DNA from: an uncultured Eubacterium sp.
GTDB taxonomy: Bacteria; Bacillota; Clostridia; Lachnospirales; Lachnospiraceae
Length of the DNA: 64,000 bases
Direction of reading: 5' to 3'
Assembly (NCBI GenBank): GCA_910584645.1
Contig: CAJUAU010000014.1
Location: 13,621 to 77,620 of the forward strand
The position numbers and the translations under genes were made by a program. The stretch's first letter is position 1; each line of letters opens with the position of its first letter. The notes beneath the pieces were generated by a model that saw only the letters and a program-made list of their open reading frames with translations, made no database searches and had not been told where the DNA came from. Of this stretch, positions 7,353-14,721 are shown in pieces.

Positions 7353-9671
7353 TCATTTTTTCCATATTCCTGCTACCAGCACGCTCATATCATCCGACGC
7401 CTCCCTGGCATTTCTGGCAAGCGCCTGCATCAGCACTCCGTTGGCAATCTCTGACGGATTGTTGCTGTCTATATTTTCCAGTATGTTTTCCACATAAAAT
7501 TCTTTGTCCTCCCCTGGAAAGGCATCGATGATACCGTCCGATACCATAACCACCATATCGCCATCTTTCAGGCTTGTCCGTGTAGATTCCGGAGACGCTT
7601 CCATATCAATACCCATGGGAAGGGTTTTGGCAAAAATGGTTTCCACGCCATCGGCGCGTTTGATAAATGTGGCAGCCGCACCGTTTTTTACCGTCTCACA
7701 TTCTCCACTATAAAGGTCTATCGCTGTCATGTCAAGGGTTGTAAACTTTTTTCCCTCATAAGACATGACAAACAACGTATTCATGAGACGAACGGCTGAC
7801 TCTTTCCGGAACCCCGCTTCGATGAGACTCTCCAGTACCTCTACCAGATTTTCACTGTCCCGGCATGCCCGGCTTCCGCTGCCCATCCCATCCGAGAGCA
7901 CCATGACCAGCTCCCCGGTAGAAAGCTCCATAAAGGAAAAATTATCTCCGGACACAGTCTCACCGCTTTTTGCCACTCTGGCAAGTCCGGTAAGGGTTTT
8001 ATAATTCATATCCCGCACGAACGAAACCGCCTCGTATTCTTTGGGGATGACATTTCTCATGTACCTGCCGGGACACATCCGCTGATCCAGCACATGCTCC
8101 AAAGCCACACACACATCCCTTTTTGTGATACAGGCATTTCCCCTGGCTTTCGCTATAAAACAGATTTCCAGATTCCCTTTCCGGTCCGTCTTAAAAGACA
8201 GGTTCTTTACCCGGATTCCCAGGCTTCGCAGGGCAAAAAGAACCTTTTTCTTCGTCTCCACCGGCACCTCCGCAGTCTGGTTCAGCTCCTTTGTAAATTC
8301 TTTCAGCGCCTCAGCGATCTCCATCATCTGTCCCGCCATCGCCTCCCGGCTTTCCGCCATTTTATTGCGCCAGCTCAGGTTCATCCTCGCCACTGCCATA
8401 CGCTCATTGATCTTTTCAATATATTCATCCAGCCTCAGACAGCGGTTTAAAAATTTCTCACTGATATTCTGTTCTTCCACCACACCCTGTTCGCTCGCCG
8501 CCGCAAGGATATTTTTTATGTTCTCGTAGGTCTCTTCATAATTTGTCTCCCAGCAGTAGTGGCAGTTCACACACTGCTGGCAGACTTTACCGGACAGATC
8601 ATCAAAGATCTCCTGGATCTCATCACCGGATATCTGCCTTTCCTTTTCCGTAAAGTCACTGAAGGATTTTGCCAGCCGTTTAAAGGCTGTAGCAAACCCG
8701 TCGATCTTATAATTGGCAAGAGTTCTCAGATCCTCTTTGGCAAAAGGATTTTCCTGATCTTTTGTCAGGTCATTTTCAATCGTCCGGATAAAAGAACCGG
8801 GGATAGACAAAAAGATGATCGCCGCAGAAACCATCCCCCGCAATTCCACGATTCCCAGCACCTCATTTCTTATGACATATGCCATGATGATCCCCATCAC
8901 AAGAAATGCCGCTGTACTCATGATACGCCCAATTTCCCGGAAAATTCCAACACCGATGCCCAGGAGGCAGTATACCCCCACCAGCACCATGCCGCTGCCG
9001 GAAGCCGCCGCCAGAATTCCTCCCGCCGCTCCTGCCATCGCTCCCGGCGCCGCGCCATAACGGTATCCCACAAACAGCACAAGAAGATAGCTGAGCGTCT
9101 CGATAAAGGAATACACCCCCTCAAAGGTCCGGGGCATTCCATAGACCGCCAGGGCAGCCAGGGAAATGAGACTGATCATCTCCTCATTTCCAAGGATCTT
9201 TGCCCAGTCCTCGTATAATAAGAAACGTACTCCCCACTGAAATACATTTGCCATGGCAACAATACACAGACTCTCCAGCAGACTCAGCCACACCGCTTCT
9301 ATTGTATTATTATTTACTACGCCAGTAGTAAATCCGAGGATAAAATTTAATATTCCGCTGACGCATGCCACCGCCAGGACACTTCCCTCCTTGCCGTCGA
9401 TCCGCCGCATGACATACTGTACAAATCCCGTCAACAGAATTAGAAAGGTGTACTGCAGAAAGTTCAGCCCTCTAGCCTGAGTCAGCACACCTCCCAGGAC
9501 AGACACCATCACCAGCATCCGGCTGCCGGGACAGACTCCTGCCGCACACAAATAAGCGGGGGCAAAGGGATTGATGGAAAACATCCACACCCGCCCAAGC
9601 ATAAAACCCAGCACCGCCTGTAATATCCACCTTTTTTTTGAAACCGCACCTTGTATCATCATTTCCTCCAT
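7353..9671 (-). CDS. spoIIE: Stage II sporulation protein E (PP2C phosphatase)
   Basis: 772 aa. Dephosphorylates SpoIIAA in the forespore to release σF and takes part in polar septation. The N-terminal ~300 residues are a string of ~10 hydrophobic segments. A central regulatory region contains the Cys-rich CQQCVNCHYCW (~380), a cluster I would expect in clostridial homologues. The C-terminal PP2C domain has VLSDGMGSGSRA (~590) and MVSDGIIDAFPG (~720), the metal-binding aspartates. The start at 9671 is chosen because AGGGAGG lies 9 nt before it; an upstream ATG at 9728 has no ribosome site. The promoter has the unusual 21-bp spacer of the B. subtilis gene. Confidence 0.97.
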   Translation of the reverse strand: MEEMMIQGAVSKKRWILQAVLGFMLGRVWMFSINPFAPAYLCAAGVCPGSRMLVMVSVLGGVLTQARGLNFLQYTFLILLTGFVQYVMRRIDGKEGSVLAVACVSGILNFILGFTTGVVNNNTIEAVWLSLLESLCIVAMANVFQWGVRFLLYEDWAKILGNEEMISLISLAALAVYGMPRTFEGVYSFIETLSYLLVLFVGYRYGAAPGAMAGAAGGILAAASGSGMVLVGVYCLLGIGVGIFREIGRIMSTAAFLVMGIIMAYVIRNEVLGIVELRGMVSAAIIFLSIPGSFIRTIENDLTKDQENPFAKEDLRTLANYKIDGFATAFKRLAKSFSDFTEKERQISGDEIQEIFDDLSGKVCQQCVNCHYCWETNYEETYENIKNILAAASEQGVVEEQNISEKFLNRCLRLDEYIEKINERMAVARMNLSWRNKMAESREAMAGQMMEIAEALKEFTKELNQTAEVPVETKKKVLFALRSLGIRVKNLSFKTDRKGNLEICFIAKARGNACITKRDVCVALEHVLDQRMCPGRYMRNVIPKEYEAVSFVRDMNYKTLTGLARVAKSGETVSGDNFSFMELSTGELVMVLSDGMGSGSRACRDSENLVEVLESLIEAGFRKESAVRLMNTLFVMSYEGKKFTTLDMTAIDLYSGECETVKNGAAATFIKRADGVETIFAKTLPMGIDMEASPESTRTSLKDGDMVVMVSDGIIDAFPGEDKEFYVENILENIDSNNPSEIANGVLMQALARNAREASDDMSVLVAGIWKK

Positions 9672-9751
9672 TCTGAGACGCCTCCCTGGACATTTGCCGC
9701 CCAGACTGCTGACCGCGCACCGTCTCACAAATTACACTTGTAGTACAAATA

Positions 9752-9784
9752 AGTATAGACAAAGTGGGTATCAGATTTTGTCAA
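9752..9784 (-). promoter_or_regulatory. spoIIE promoter, σA with 21-bp spacer; Spo0A box nearby
   Basis: On the minus strand a consensus -35 TTGACA (9784-9779) and a -10 TATACT (9757-9752) are separated by 21 bp rather than 17. B. subtilis spoIIE is known for the same 21-bp spacing, which makes the promoter dependent on phosphorylated Spo0A. A perfect 0A box TGTCGAA lies 25 nt upstream (minus strand, 9816-9810). The element sits 81 nt before the spoIIE start codon. Confidence 0.75.
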
Positions 9785-9823
9785 AAAAAGAATCATGCCA
9801 AAAAAACTTTTCGACACGATTCT
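9783..9823 (-). terminator. Terminator after divIC
   Basis: On the minus strand AGAATCGTGTC pairs with GGCATGATTCT around a loop, with one wobble or mismatch, followed by seven T. The stem begins at the divIC stop codon. The T-run merges into the -35 region of spoIIE, so the divIC terminator and the spoIIE promoter are packed together, and the Spo0A box lies inside the terminator hairpin. Confidence 0.8.
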
Positions 9824-10110
9824 CACTCTGCTTTGAAAATTATCTCATCCTCATATACAAGGCCAAATTTCTCCCTGGCCGCATTTTCTATGTATTCATC
9901 TGTCTGCATGTATGCCTTCTGCTCCTGAATGGACTTCTTTTCCTTCTGAAGCTCGTCTTTTTTCTGCTGCAGCTCCTGTTTCTGCTTTTGCAGTTCAAGA
10001 CAGTTCGCCTTCAAAGAAATACTATGAATCCCAAGAGTAGCACAAAACAGCAGAACCACCGTCATCACCAGATAAAGCCCGGTGCGGTTTCTTCGCCTTC
10101 TTCTTCTCAT
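9823..10110 (-). CDS. divIC: Septum formation initiator DivIC/FtsB family
   Basis: 95 aa. A small bitopic division protein of the FtsL-DivIB-DivIC complex. An Arg-rich cytoplasmic tail (RRRRRR) is followed by one TM (~residues 12-32), then an extracytoplasmic coiled coil very rich in Gln, Lys and Glu (~38-65) and the conserved tail YIENAAREKFGLVYEDEIIF. The start at 10110 is chosen because GAGGAAAT precedes it. An in-frame ATG 45 nt upstream has a poor ribosome site. It follows yabQ by ~105 nt, in the same yabP-yabQ-divIC order as in B. subtilis. Confidence 0.9.
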   Translation of the reverse strand: MRRRRRRNRTGLYLVMTVVLLFCATLGIHSISLKANCLELQKQKQELQQKKDELQKEKKSIQEQKAYMQTDEYIENAAREKFGLVYEDEIIFKAE

Positions 10111-10215
10111 ATATTTCCTCATTTCTGCAGGGGGCAGCCTAATCCCCCTTCTCATTGTTTTCTATAGCTGTAGACTGCTGTGTAATTGATATTATAAAGC
10201 GTTTTTTAGTAAATA

Positions 10216-10605
10216 TCAAGAGTTTTTTTCTCTTTTTTTTATTATTTTTGTAAATTGCTTACAGATAAATAGAAGGGGGCGGGTAAGCAGCCGGAAAGTT
10301 TTTTGGACTGCCCTCACGCAGAGGCTGGATATCCTCGTTCCAAAGGTCTTCCGAAACAAGATCGCCCCTGCCCCAAAGGCAAAGATAAAAAAACTCCGGA
10401 TCGTTCCGTTATTGCAAAGGAAGATCATCTGAAATACACAAATTCCGCTGGCCGTAAAAAACATCACATCCAGAAACAGTTTCCCTACGATCCCTGGCCG
10501 GAACAGTCCCCGGATAATATTAATGATCTCATAGGCAAGCATCACCGCCACTCCGCTTATAAAGGATCCCAGAAGAAAAATAACCTGACTTTTTATCTCT
10601 TCCAT
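10216..10605 (-). CDS. yabQ: Spore cortex biosynthesis protein YabQ
   Basis: 129 aa. A membrane protein of the mother cell needed for spore cortex formation in B. subtilis. Three hydrophobic segments are visible (residues ~8-32, ~42-62 and ~68-84), followed by a basic tail ending KKREKNS. The opening SQVIFLLGSFISGVAVMLAYEI is typical of YabQ. Its ATG overlaps the yabP stop by one base (TAATG), so the two are translationally coupled. Identification rests on order and hydropathy as much as on sequence. Confidence 0.85.
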   Translation of the reverse strand: MEEIKSQVIFLLGSFISGVAVMLAYEIINIIRGLFRPGIVGKLFLDVMFFTASGICVFQMIFLCNNGTIRSFFIFAFGAGAILFRKTFGTRISSLCVRAVQKTFRLLTRPLLFICKQFTKIIKKREKNS

Positions 10606-10928
10606 TATTTAAACAGCTTTCCAAAAAATGAGCCAGCATCCTTCACAGAATGGGTATCGGAATATTTTAGCTCACAGATATTTCCTTCCAGATCCACCTC
10701 GCCCTTTTCCAGGGTCAGCCGCTTGACTTGAAGATCTTCTCCCCGGAATGAAAGCATCCCTCTGGTGGTTTCAAGCAGGATCTCATTACTGTCAAAGGAG
10801 ATCACCTCCTTCACGCCGGATACCGCTGCTTTCCTGCGGTCGATCATGTTTACATCCTGCCTTCCCGTCAGCCCTTCATTCCTCGTCTCTGCATACTGGT
10901 TGTATCTGCTTTTCTGGGAATCCTGCAA
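10605..10928 (-). CDS. yabP: Sporulation protein YabP
   Basis: 107 aa. A small soluble protein acting with YabQ in cortex assembly. The core RRKAAVSGVKEVISFDSNEILLETTRGMLSFRGEDLQVKRLTLEKGEVDLEG is characteristic of the YabP/YqfC fold. The start is placed at a TTG (10928) preceded by GAGGTGGG 4-5 nt upstream; this gives the usual length of about 100 aa, whereas the longer open frame to 10994 has no ribosome site and would run through the probable promoter. It is coupled to yabQ by TAATG. Confidence 0.88.
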   Translation of the reverse strand: MQDSQKSRYNQYAETRNEGLTGRQDVNMIDRRKAAVSGVKEVISFDSNEILLETTRGMLSFRGEDLQVKRLTLEKGEVDLEGNICELKYSDTHSVKDAGSFFGKLFK

Positions 10929-10957
10929 TTTGCCCACCTCAAAAATCCATTTAACAT

Positions 10958-10986
10958 AGTATATGCGCAAGCTTGGGTAGATATGA
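10958..10986 (-). promoter_or_regulatory. Candidate σE promoter of yabPQ
   Basis: The minus strand has TCATATC (10986-10980), a 14-nt spacer and CATATACT (10965-10958), close to the σE pattern (kmATAtt, then CATAcAaT). It lies 30 nt before the yabP TTG start. In B. subtilis yabPQ is σE-controlled, which fits. The -10 deviates at two positions. Confidence 0.5.
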
Positions 10987-11012
10987 CAGAACACAGGGCT
11001 GCAGGCCCCTGC

Positions 11013-11252
11013 CTACAGATACCGGTACAGCTCCTTGGCCTCGTCCTTTTTGTAGGTTTCTTCGATGCTGAGTACTTCTACTTTTGTATTTTTATTTCCA
11101 AACTGTATTTCAATGATATCCCCCGGTTTTACATTAAGGGACGCCTTTGCCACCTTATCATTTACCAGAATTCGCCCGGCATCACACGCCTCATTGGCCA
11201 CTGGCCTTCTCTTGATCAACCGGGATACTTTTAAATATTTATCTAATCTCAT
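11013..11252 (-). CDS. rqcP: S4-domain RNA-binding protein RqcP (YabO/HSP15-like)
   Basis: 79 aa. A single S4 domain: MRLDKYLKVSRLIKRRPVANEACDAGRILVN. Proteins of this family bind stalled 50S subunits carrying peptidyl-tRNA and assist RqcH in adding Ala tails during ribosome quality control. The start at 11252 is chosen because GGAGGAGAAG precedes it and the S4 domain begins exactly there; the open frame extends upstream without a ribosome site. It lies between HU and yabP as in B. subtilis (yabO). Confidence 0.92.
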   Translation of the reverse strand: MRLDKYLKVSRLIKRRPVANEACDAGRILVNDKVAKASLNVKPGDIIEIQFGNKNTKVEVLSIEETYKKDEAKELYRYL

Positions 11253-11330
11253 CTTCTCCTCCATTCTGAACAATTTATCGCGAAGAACCGCACGAGAAAA
11301 CCCGAAGAGTTTCCCGTGTCGCAAACAAAC

Positions 11331-11369
11331 GCAAAAACGCCGATTCCGACAGCATCCAGAATCGACGTT
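11331..11369 (-). terminator. Terminator after the HU gene
   Basis: On the minus strand AACGTCGATTC pairs with GAATCGGCGTT (one G-T pair) around a 12-nt loop, followed by TTTGCGTTTG. It starts 37 nt after the HU stop and precedes rqcP. Confidence 0.75.
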
Positions 11370-11405
11370 ATATTCAACAATTCAAAATCCCATACAAACG
11401 CTTGA

Positions 11406-11681
11406 TTATGCGTTAACAGCATCCTTCAATGCTTTACCAGCTTTGAATTTAGGTGCTTTAGATGCAGGAATGCTCATCGGCTTCTTCGTAAGCGGATTGA
11501 TACCTTCTCTTGCTGCTCTCTCGGTCACTTCAAAAGAACCAAAGCCAACAAGCTGAATCTTTTCGCCCTTCTTTAATTCATCTGTAATAACGTCAACAAA
11601 TGCTTTTAATGCTTTCTCAGCATCTTTTTTTGACAAATCTGCCTGATCAGCAATAGCTGCAACTAATTCTGTCTTGTTCAT
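11406..11681 (-). CDS. hup: DNA-binding protein HU
   Basis: 91 aa. A histone-like dimeric DNA-bending protein of the nucleoid. The start MNKTELVAAIADQADLSKKDAEKAL and the signature VGFGSFEVTERAAREGINPLTKK (the β-arm) are canonical, and the C-terminus GKALKDAVNA is normal. It has a good ribosome site (GAGGATATATTCC before ATG), its own near-consensus σA promoter and its own terminator, consistent with strong constitutive expression. Confidence 0.98.
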   Translation of the reverse strand: MNKTELVAAIADQADLSKKDAEKALKAFVDVITDELKKGEKIQLVGFGSFEVTERAAREGINPLTKKPMSIPASKAPKFKAGKALKDAVNA

Positions 11682-11753
11682 GGAATATATCCTCCTCGTG
11701 ATTTTGCTTTATTTTTTCGTAAACCTACAATCCCTGTAAACCTACTAAACATA

Positions 11754-11782
11754 TTTATAACCTTTTTTCAGCCATTTGTCAA
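11754..11782 (-). promoter_or_regulatory. HU promoter (σA consensus)
   Basis: Minus strand: TTGACA (11782-11777), 17-nt spacer, TATAAA (11759-11754), 72 nt before the HU start codon. The remaining sequence up to the spoVT stop (11783-11868) shows no gene; a short open frame through it lacks coding character. Confidence 0.85.
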
Positions 11783-11868
11783 GGTTTTTTGCAGTTTTTG
11801 GCATTTTTAACTGAATTTTCAGTTTACAAGGTATTAATTCGTGCTGCCAGCACATTAATTTAACCGCA

Positions 11869-12414
11869 TTAGCTTTCCATCTGTCTTCCCAGGAAGTTTG
11901 CTCCGCACAATGCCATTTTCTCCTCAAACTCTCCGAATTTTGATTTATCATCCCCGGAGACCAGGATCACTGCACCAATGGCGTCTCCCTCGGATACTAT
12001 GGTTCCTACTGCCTGGTTTACCTCGGTTTCCCCATCTTCTGTTATCCTGCAGCGGGATTCCTTTTTATTTGTGGATAATATATTTGTCCGTTCATCTATA
12101 CACTGCTTTAACTCTTTATGAATGTCTTTTCCTGAATAATTTTTCTTGTCTGGGCCCGCCGCCGCCACGATCTGATCTCTGTCTGCCACACATACTGTGC
12201 ATTTGGCAACGTTTGCCACAGACTCCACATATTCTTTTGCCAGCTCTCCCAGCTCTCCGATTGGGGAATATTTTTTTAGAATGATTCCGCCCTCATGGTT
12301 GGTAAATATTTCCAGGGGATCTCCCTCACGGATCCTCAAGGTCCTTCGTATTTCTTTTGGTATTACAATTCGTCCAAGTTCGTCGATCCGACGCACAATT
12401 CCTGTTGCTTTCAT
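11869..12414 (-). CDS. spoVT: Stage V sporulation protein T
   Basis: 181 aa. An AbrB-family transcription factor that modulates σG-dependent genes in the forespore. The swapped-hairpin DNA-binding domain is at residues 1-45 (ATGIVRRIDELGRIVIPKEIRRTLRIREGD), followed by a GAF-like C-terminal domain (~56-178) starting VANVAKCTVCVADRDQI. Length is normal. A strong σG-type promoter lies upstream, in agreement with its known control. Confidence 0.97.
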   Translation of the reverse strand: MKATGIVRRIDELGRIVIPKEIRRTLRIREGDPLEIFTNHEGGIILKKYSPIGELGELAKEYVESVANVAKCTVCVADRDQIVAAAGPDKKNYSGKDIHKELKQCIDERTNILSTNKKESRCRITEDGETEVNQAVGTIVSEGDAIGAVILVSGDDKSKFGEFEEKMALCGANFLGRQMES

Positions 12415-12485
12415 TTATTTTTTCCTCCATAGCCATTTTTCTTGTTTGTTACAAAGATTTGCTTTCCAAATCATTGCTATGGAGT

Positions 12486-12515
12486 TAGTATGTGGAAAAG
12501 CTGGGGATTTATTCG
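12486..12515 (-). promoter_or_regulatory. σG promoter of spoVT
   Basis: Minus strand: CGAATA (12515-12510), 17-nt spacer, CATACTA (12492-12486). The σG consensus is TGAATA-17/18-CATACTA, so only the first base deviates. It lies 72 nt before the spoVT start and just after the trxB stop. B. subtilis spoVT is a σG gene. Confidence 0.75.
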
Positions 12516-12534
12516 CGAAATAACAGGTACTTTT

Positions 12535-13437
12535 TCATTCTGTCTGCCCGCAGGCTGCCAGGGCAGCCACCGCGCCGTCTGCCGCCGCTGTCACCAGCTG
12601 ATGAACCTGTTTGGTGCGGCAGTCCCCTGCCGCATAGATTCCCGGCACACTGGTGCAGCAGCTCTCGTCTGCCCTTATATAACCATGGGCATCCAATTCC
12701 ACCACATCCCGGAACTGTTCATTTTCCGGCATTTGTCCCACCGCCACAAACAATCCGCTGAGGGACAGCTCACTTACGATCCCAGAAACTGTATTTTTTA
12801 CGATAATGCCTGACAGCTGCTCCTTACCCCGCAGCTCTGTCACCACACTATCCAGGACAAGTTCTACGTTTTTTCTCTGAAGCAGTTTGTTCACCATGGT
12901 GTTTTCTCCCCGAAAGCGGTCTCTTCGGTGAATCAGATATACCTTGCGGCAGTTCTCAGACAGATAGAGGGCATCTTCCAGCGCCGTATTTCCGCCTCCC
13001 ACTACTGCCGTATCTTTTCCCCGGAAAAATGCGCCATCACACACGGCACAGTAGGATACCCCTTTTCCTGTCAGCTGCTCCTCCTGCTCCAGTCCAAGCT
13101 TCCGGTACACCATGCCGGTGGCGAGAATAATTGAATTGCATGCCAGCTCCTCATCACCACATTTCACCAGCTTTTTTTCTCCCTCACACCGGATGGCTTC
13201 CGCAGGAGCATACCGAAACTGAGCCCCTGCTTCCTCTGCCTGCTCCTGCAGTCCCTGAATAAATTCAAAACCAGAGATATGCTTGATGCCTGGATAATTA
13301 TCAACCTCCGGTGAGTTCACGATCTGACCGCCTGCGTTTTTCTGCTCCAGAACAAGTACACGTTTCCCAGCTCTGGCCCCGTATACCGCCGCAGAAAGTC
13401 CCGCTGTCCCGGCGCCCACCACAATGATATCATACAT
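12535..13437 (-). CDS. trxB: Thioredoxin reductase-type flavoprotein
   Basis: 300 aa. NAD(P)H:disulfide reductase with FAD. The N-terminal FAD motif is VGAGTAGLSAAVYGARAG (~7-24), the redox-active disulfide lies in CAVCDGAFF (~131-139), the NAD(P)H motif is VGGGNTALEDALYL (~147-160), and the C-terminal FAD motif is GIYAAGDCRTK (~265-275). The NAD(P)H motif and the RRDRFR segment are typical of TrxB. It follows rubrerythrin by 15 nt in an apparent operon, suggesting that it could supply reducing power for oxidative defence; a flavin-dependent ferredoxin:thioredoxin reductase cannot be excluded by eye. Confidence 0.9.
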   Translation of the reverse strand: MYDIIVVGAGTAGLSAAVYGARAGKRVLVLEQKNAGGQIVNSPEVDNYPGIKHISGFEFIQGLQEQAEEAGAQFRYAPAEAIRCEGEKKLVKCGDEELACNSIILATGMVYRKLGLEQEEQLTGKGVSYCAVCDGAFFRGKDTAVVGGGNTALEDALYLSENCRKVYLIHRRDRFRGENTMVNKLLQRKNVELVLDSVVTELRGKEQLSGIIVKNTVSGIVSELSLSGLFVAVGQMPENEQFRDVVELDAHGYIRADESCCTSVPGIYAAGDCRTKQVHQLVTAAADGAVAALAACGQTE

Positions 13438-13452
13438 CTTCTGCCGGCTCCC

Positions 13453-14067
13453 TTATGCCCATGCCTTTTGGCCATCGGTAAACGGGGAGAGGCTTACCCT
13501 GATAAAGTATCCTTTATCATGATCACAGACAGGACACTTTTCCGGCACTTTTTCACCTTCAAAAATGTAACCGCAGTTCAGGCACATCCAGCCCGCCTTC
13601 ACATCGGATACATAAAGTTTATTCTGCTCCAGATATTCAGCAAACCGTCCAAAACGGTCTCCATGCACTTTTTCGATCTCTGCGATCATCCGGAAGGAAT
13701 TTGCCACTTTCGTAAATCCTTCCTCCATCGCCTTTTCACCAAATTTTTTATATACGTCGTCATGCTCCTCGTATTCATTATGCTGCGCCATTCTCAAAAG
13801 CTGTCCCAGGTCCTCCGAAATATCTACTGGATAACCTCCATCTACATGAATTGTCTCTCCAGAGAGCTCTTTCAGATGATGATAAAAAATCTCCGCATGT
13901 TCTTTTTCCTGCTCTGCCGTAAAAAGAAATGCCATGGAGATAACCTGCTGATTCTGTTCCTGCGCCTTCTGCGCTGCAAAAGTATAACGGTTTCTTGCCT
14001 GGCTTTCACCGGCAAAGGCGCGCATCAGATTGTCCTTTGTCTCGCTATTCTTAAATTCCACTGCCAT
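13453..14067 (-). CDS. rbr: Rubrerythrin
   Basis: 204 aa. A non-haem diiron peroxidase that reduces H2O2 in anaerobes. The ferritin-like domain carries the metal-binding Glu residues in AGESQARNRYTFAA (~15-28), EQEKEHAEIFYHHL (~53-66) and AEIEKVHGDRFGRF (~129-142). A C-terminal rubredoxin module has two CxxC pairs, CLNCGYIF and CPVCDHDKGYF. The ribosome site GGAGGAATCCATC precedes the ATG. It shares a transcript with the thioredoxin reductase gene. The ~105 nt upstream are AT-rich and probably hold the promoter, but no convincing hexamers were found. Confidence 0.96.
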   Translation of the reverse strand: MAVEFKNSETKDNLMRAFAGESQARNRYTFAAQKAQEQNQQVISMAFLFTAEQEKEHAEIFYHHLKELSGETIHVDGGYPVDISEDLGQLLRMAQHNEYEEHDDVYKKFGEKAMEEGFTKVANSFRMIAEIEKVHGDRFGRFAEYLEQNKLYVSDVKAGWMCLNCGYIFEGEKVPEKCPVCDHDKGYFIRVSLSPFTDGQKAWA

Positions 14068-14173
14068 GATGGATTCCTCCTTGCAAACTTAATTTTTCCA
14101 TAGCATTACCAGAATTTACATAAAATATACGAATTTTTTCCAAAAGAACTCTTTTATTTGGTGGCACCGTCAG

Positions 14174-14704
14174 CTACTCCATTTCTTCCTCATCTTCCGG
14201 ACGCCATGCCTGTCCAAATTTTACATCCCGGAACAGCGCCGAGAGCCCGGTGATCTGCTTTAATCTCAGTATTTCATCCCTGTCCATGCCAAGATGTCTG
14301 CTGATCCAGGCATCGGACCGTCCGATCTCATGAAGTTCTTTGACGATATTACTCATAAGATCCACATTGTGGCTTCCCCTGGCGCGGTTGTGGCGGATGG
14401 TACTTGCCATCCGGTGGTCAATGGGTTTATCAATGACCGAGACCGGGATCATTCCTTTTTCCCGTTCATAGATATCCGGGAATTCCATCATAATACGATA
14501 GCGGTGGAACCCGTCCACGATCACATATATGTCTTTTTCTTTGGAATAATAGCAAACAATAGGCATCGTATACCCATCTTCTTTTATACTTTCATATAGA
14601 AGCTTCATCTCTGGGGGCGCCACCGCATTGGGATTATATGTATTAGGTTTCACTTTTTCCACTGGTACAGATATCACATTGTAGACTGGACTTTTGTATG
14701 CCAT
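14174..14704 (-). CDS. IbrB-like ParB/sulfiredoxin-fold protein
   Basis: 176 aa. The N-terminal ParB-like fold is shown by VEKVKPNTYNPN, SIKEDGYTMPIVCYY, IVDGFHRYRIM (the nucleotide-binding DGxHR motif, ~residue 65) and IRHNRARGSH. A C-terminal helical part contains SDAWISRHLGMDRDEILRLKQITGL, which looks like an HTH. It lies 17 nt after the PAPS-reductase-like gene. The same pair is known as IbrA/IbrB, coactivators described in E. coli and found in prophages and plasmids, whose biochemical activity is unknown. ParB-fold proteins often bind or hydrolyse nucleotides. I see no prophage genes beside it. Confidence 0.75.
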   Translation of the reverse strand: MAYKSPVYNVISVPVEKVKPNTYNPNAVAPPEMKLLYESIKEDGYTMPIVCYYSKEKDIYVIVDGFHRYRIMMEFPDIYEREKGMIPVSVIDKPIDHRMASTIRHNRARGSHNVDLMSNIVKELHEIGRSDAWISRHLGMDRDEILRLKQITGLSALFRDVKFGQAWRPEDEEEME

Positions 14705-14721
14705 TTGTTATTTCCCTCTTT

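Noticed and set aside
8559..9218. 219-aa open frame opposite spoIIE
   Set aside because: Antisense to the membrane domain of SpoIIE, with a His/Arg/Gln-rich translation and no ribosome site.
11745..11951. 68-aa frame between HU and spoVT
   Set aside because: It contains the HU promoter and overlaps the end of spoVT in another frame; no ribosome site.
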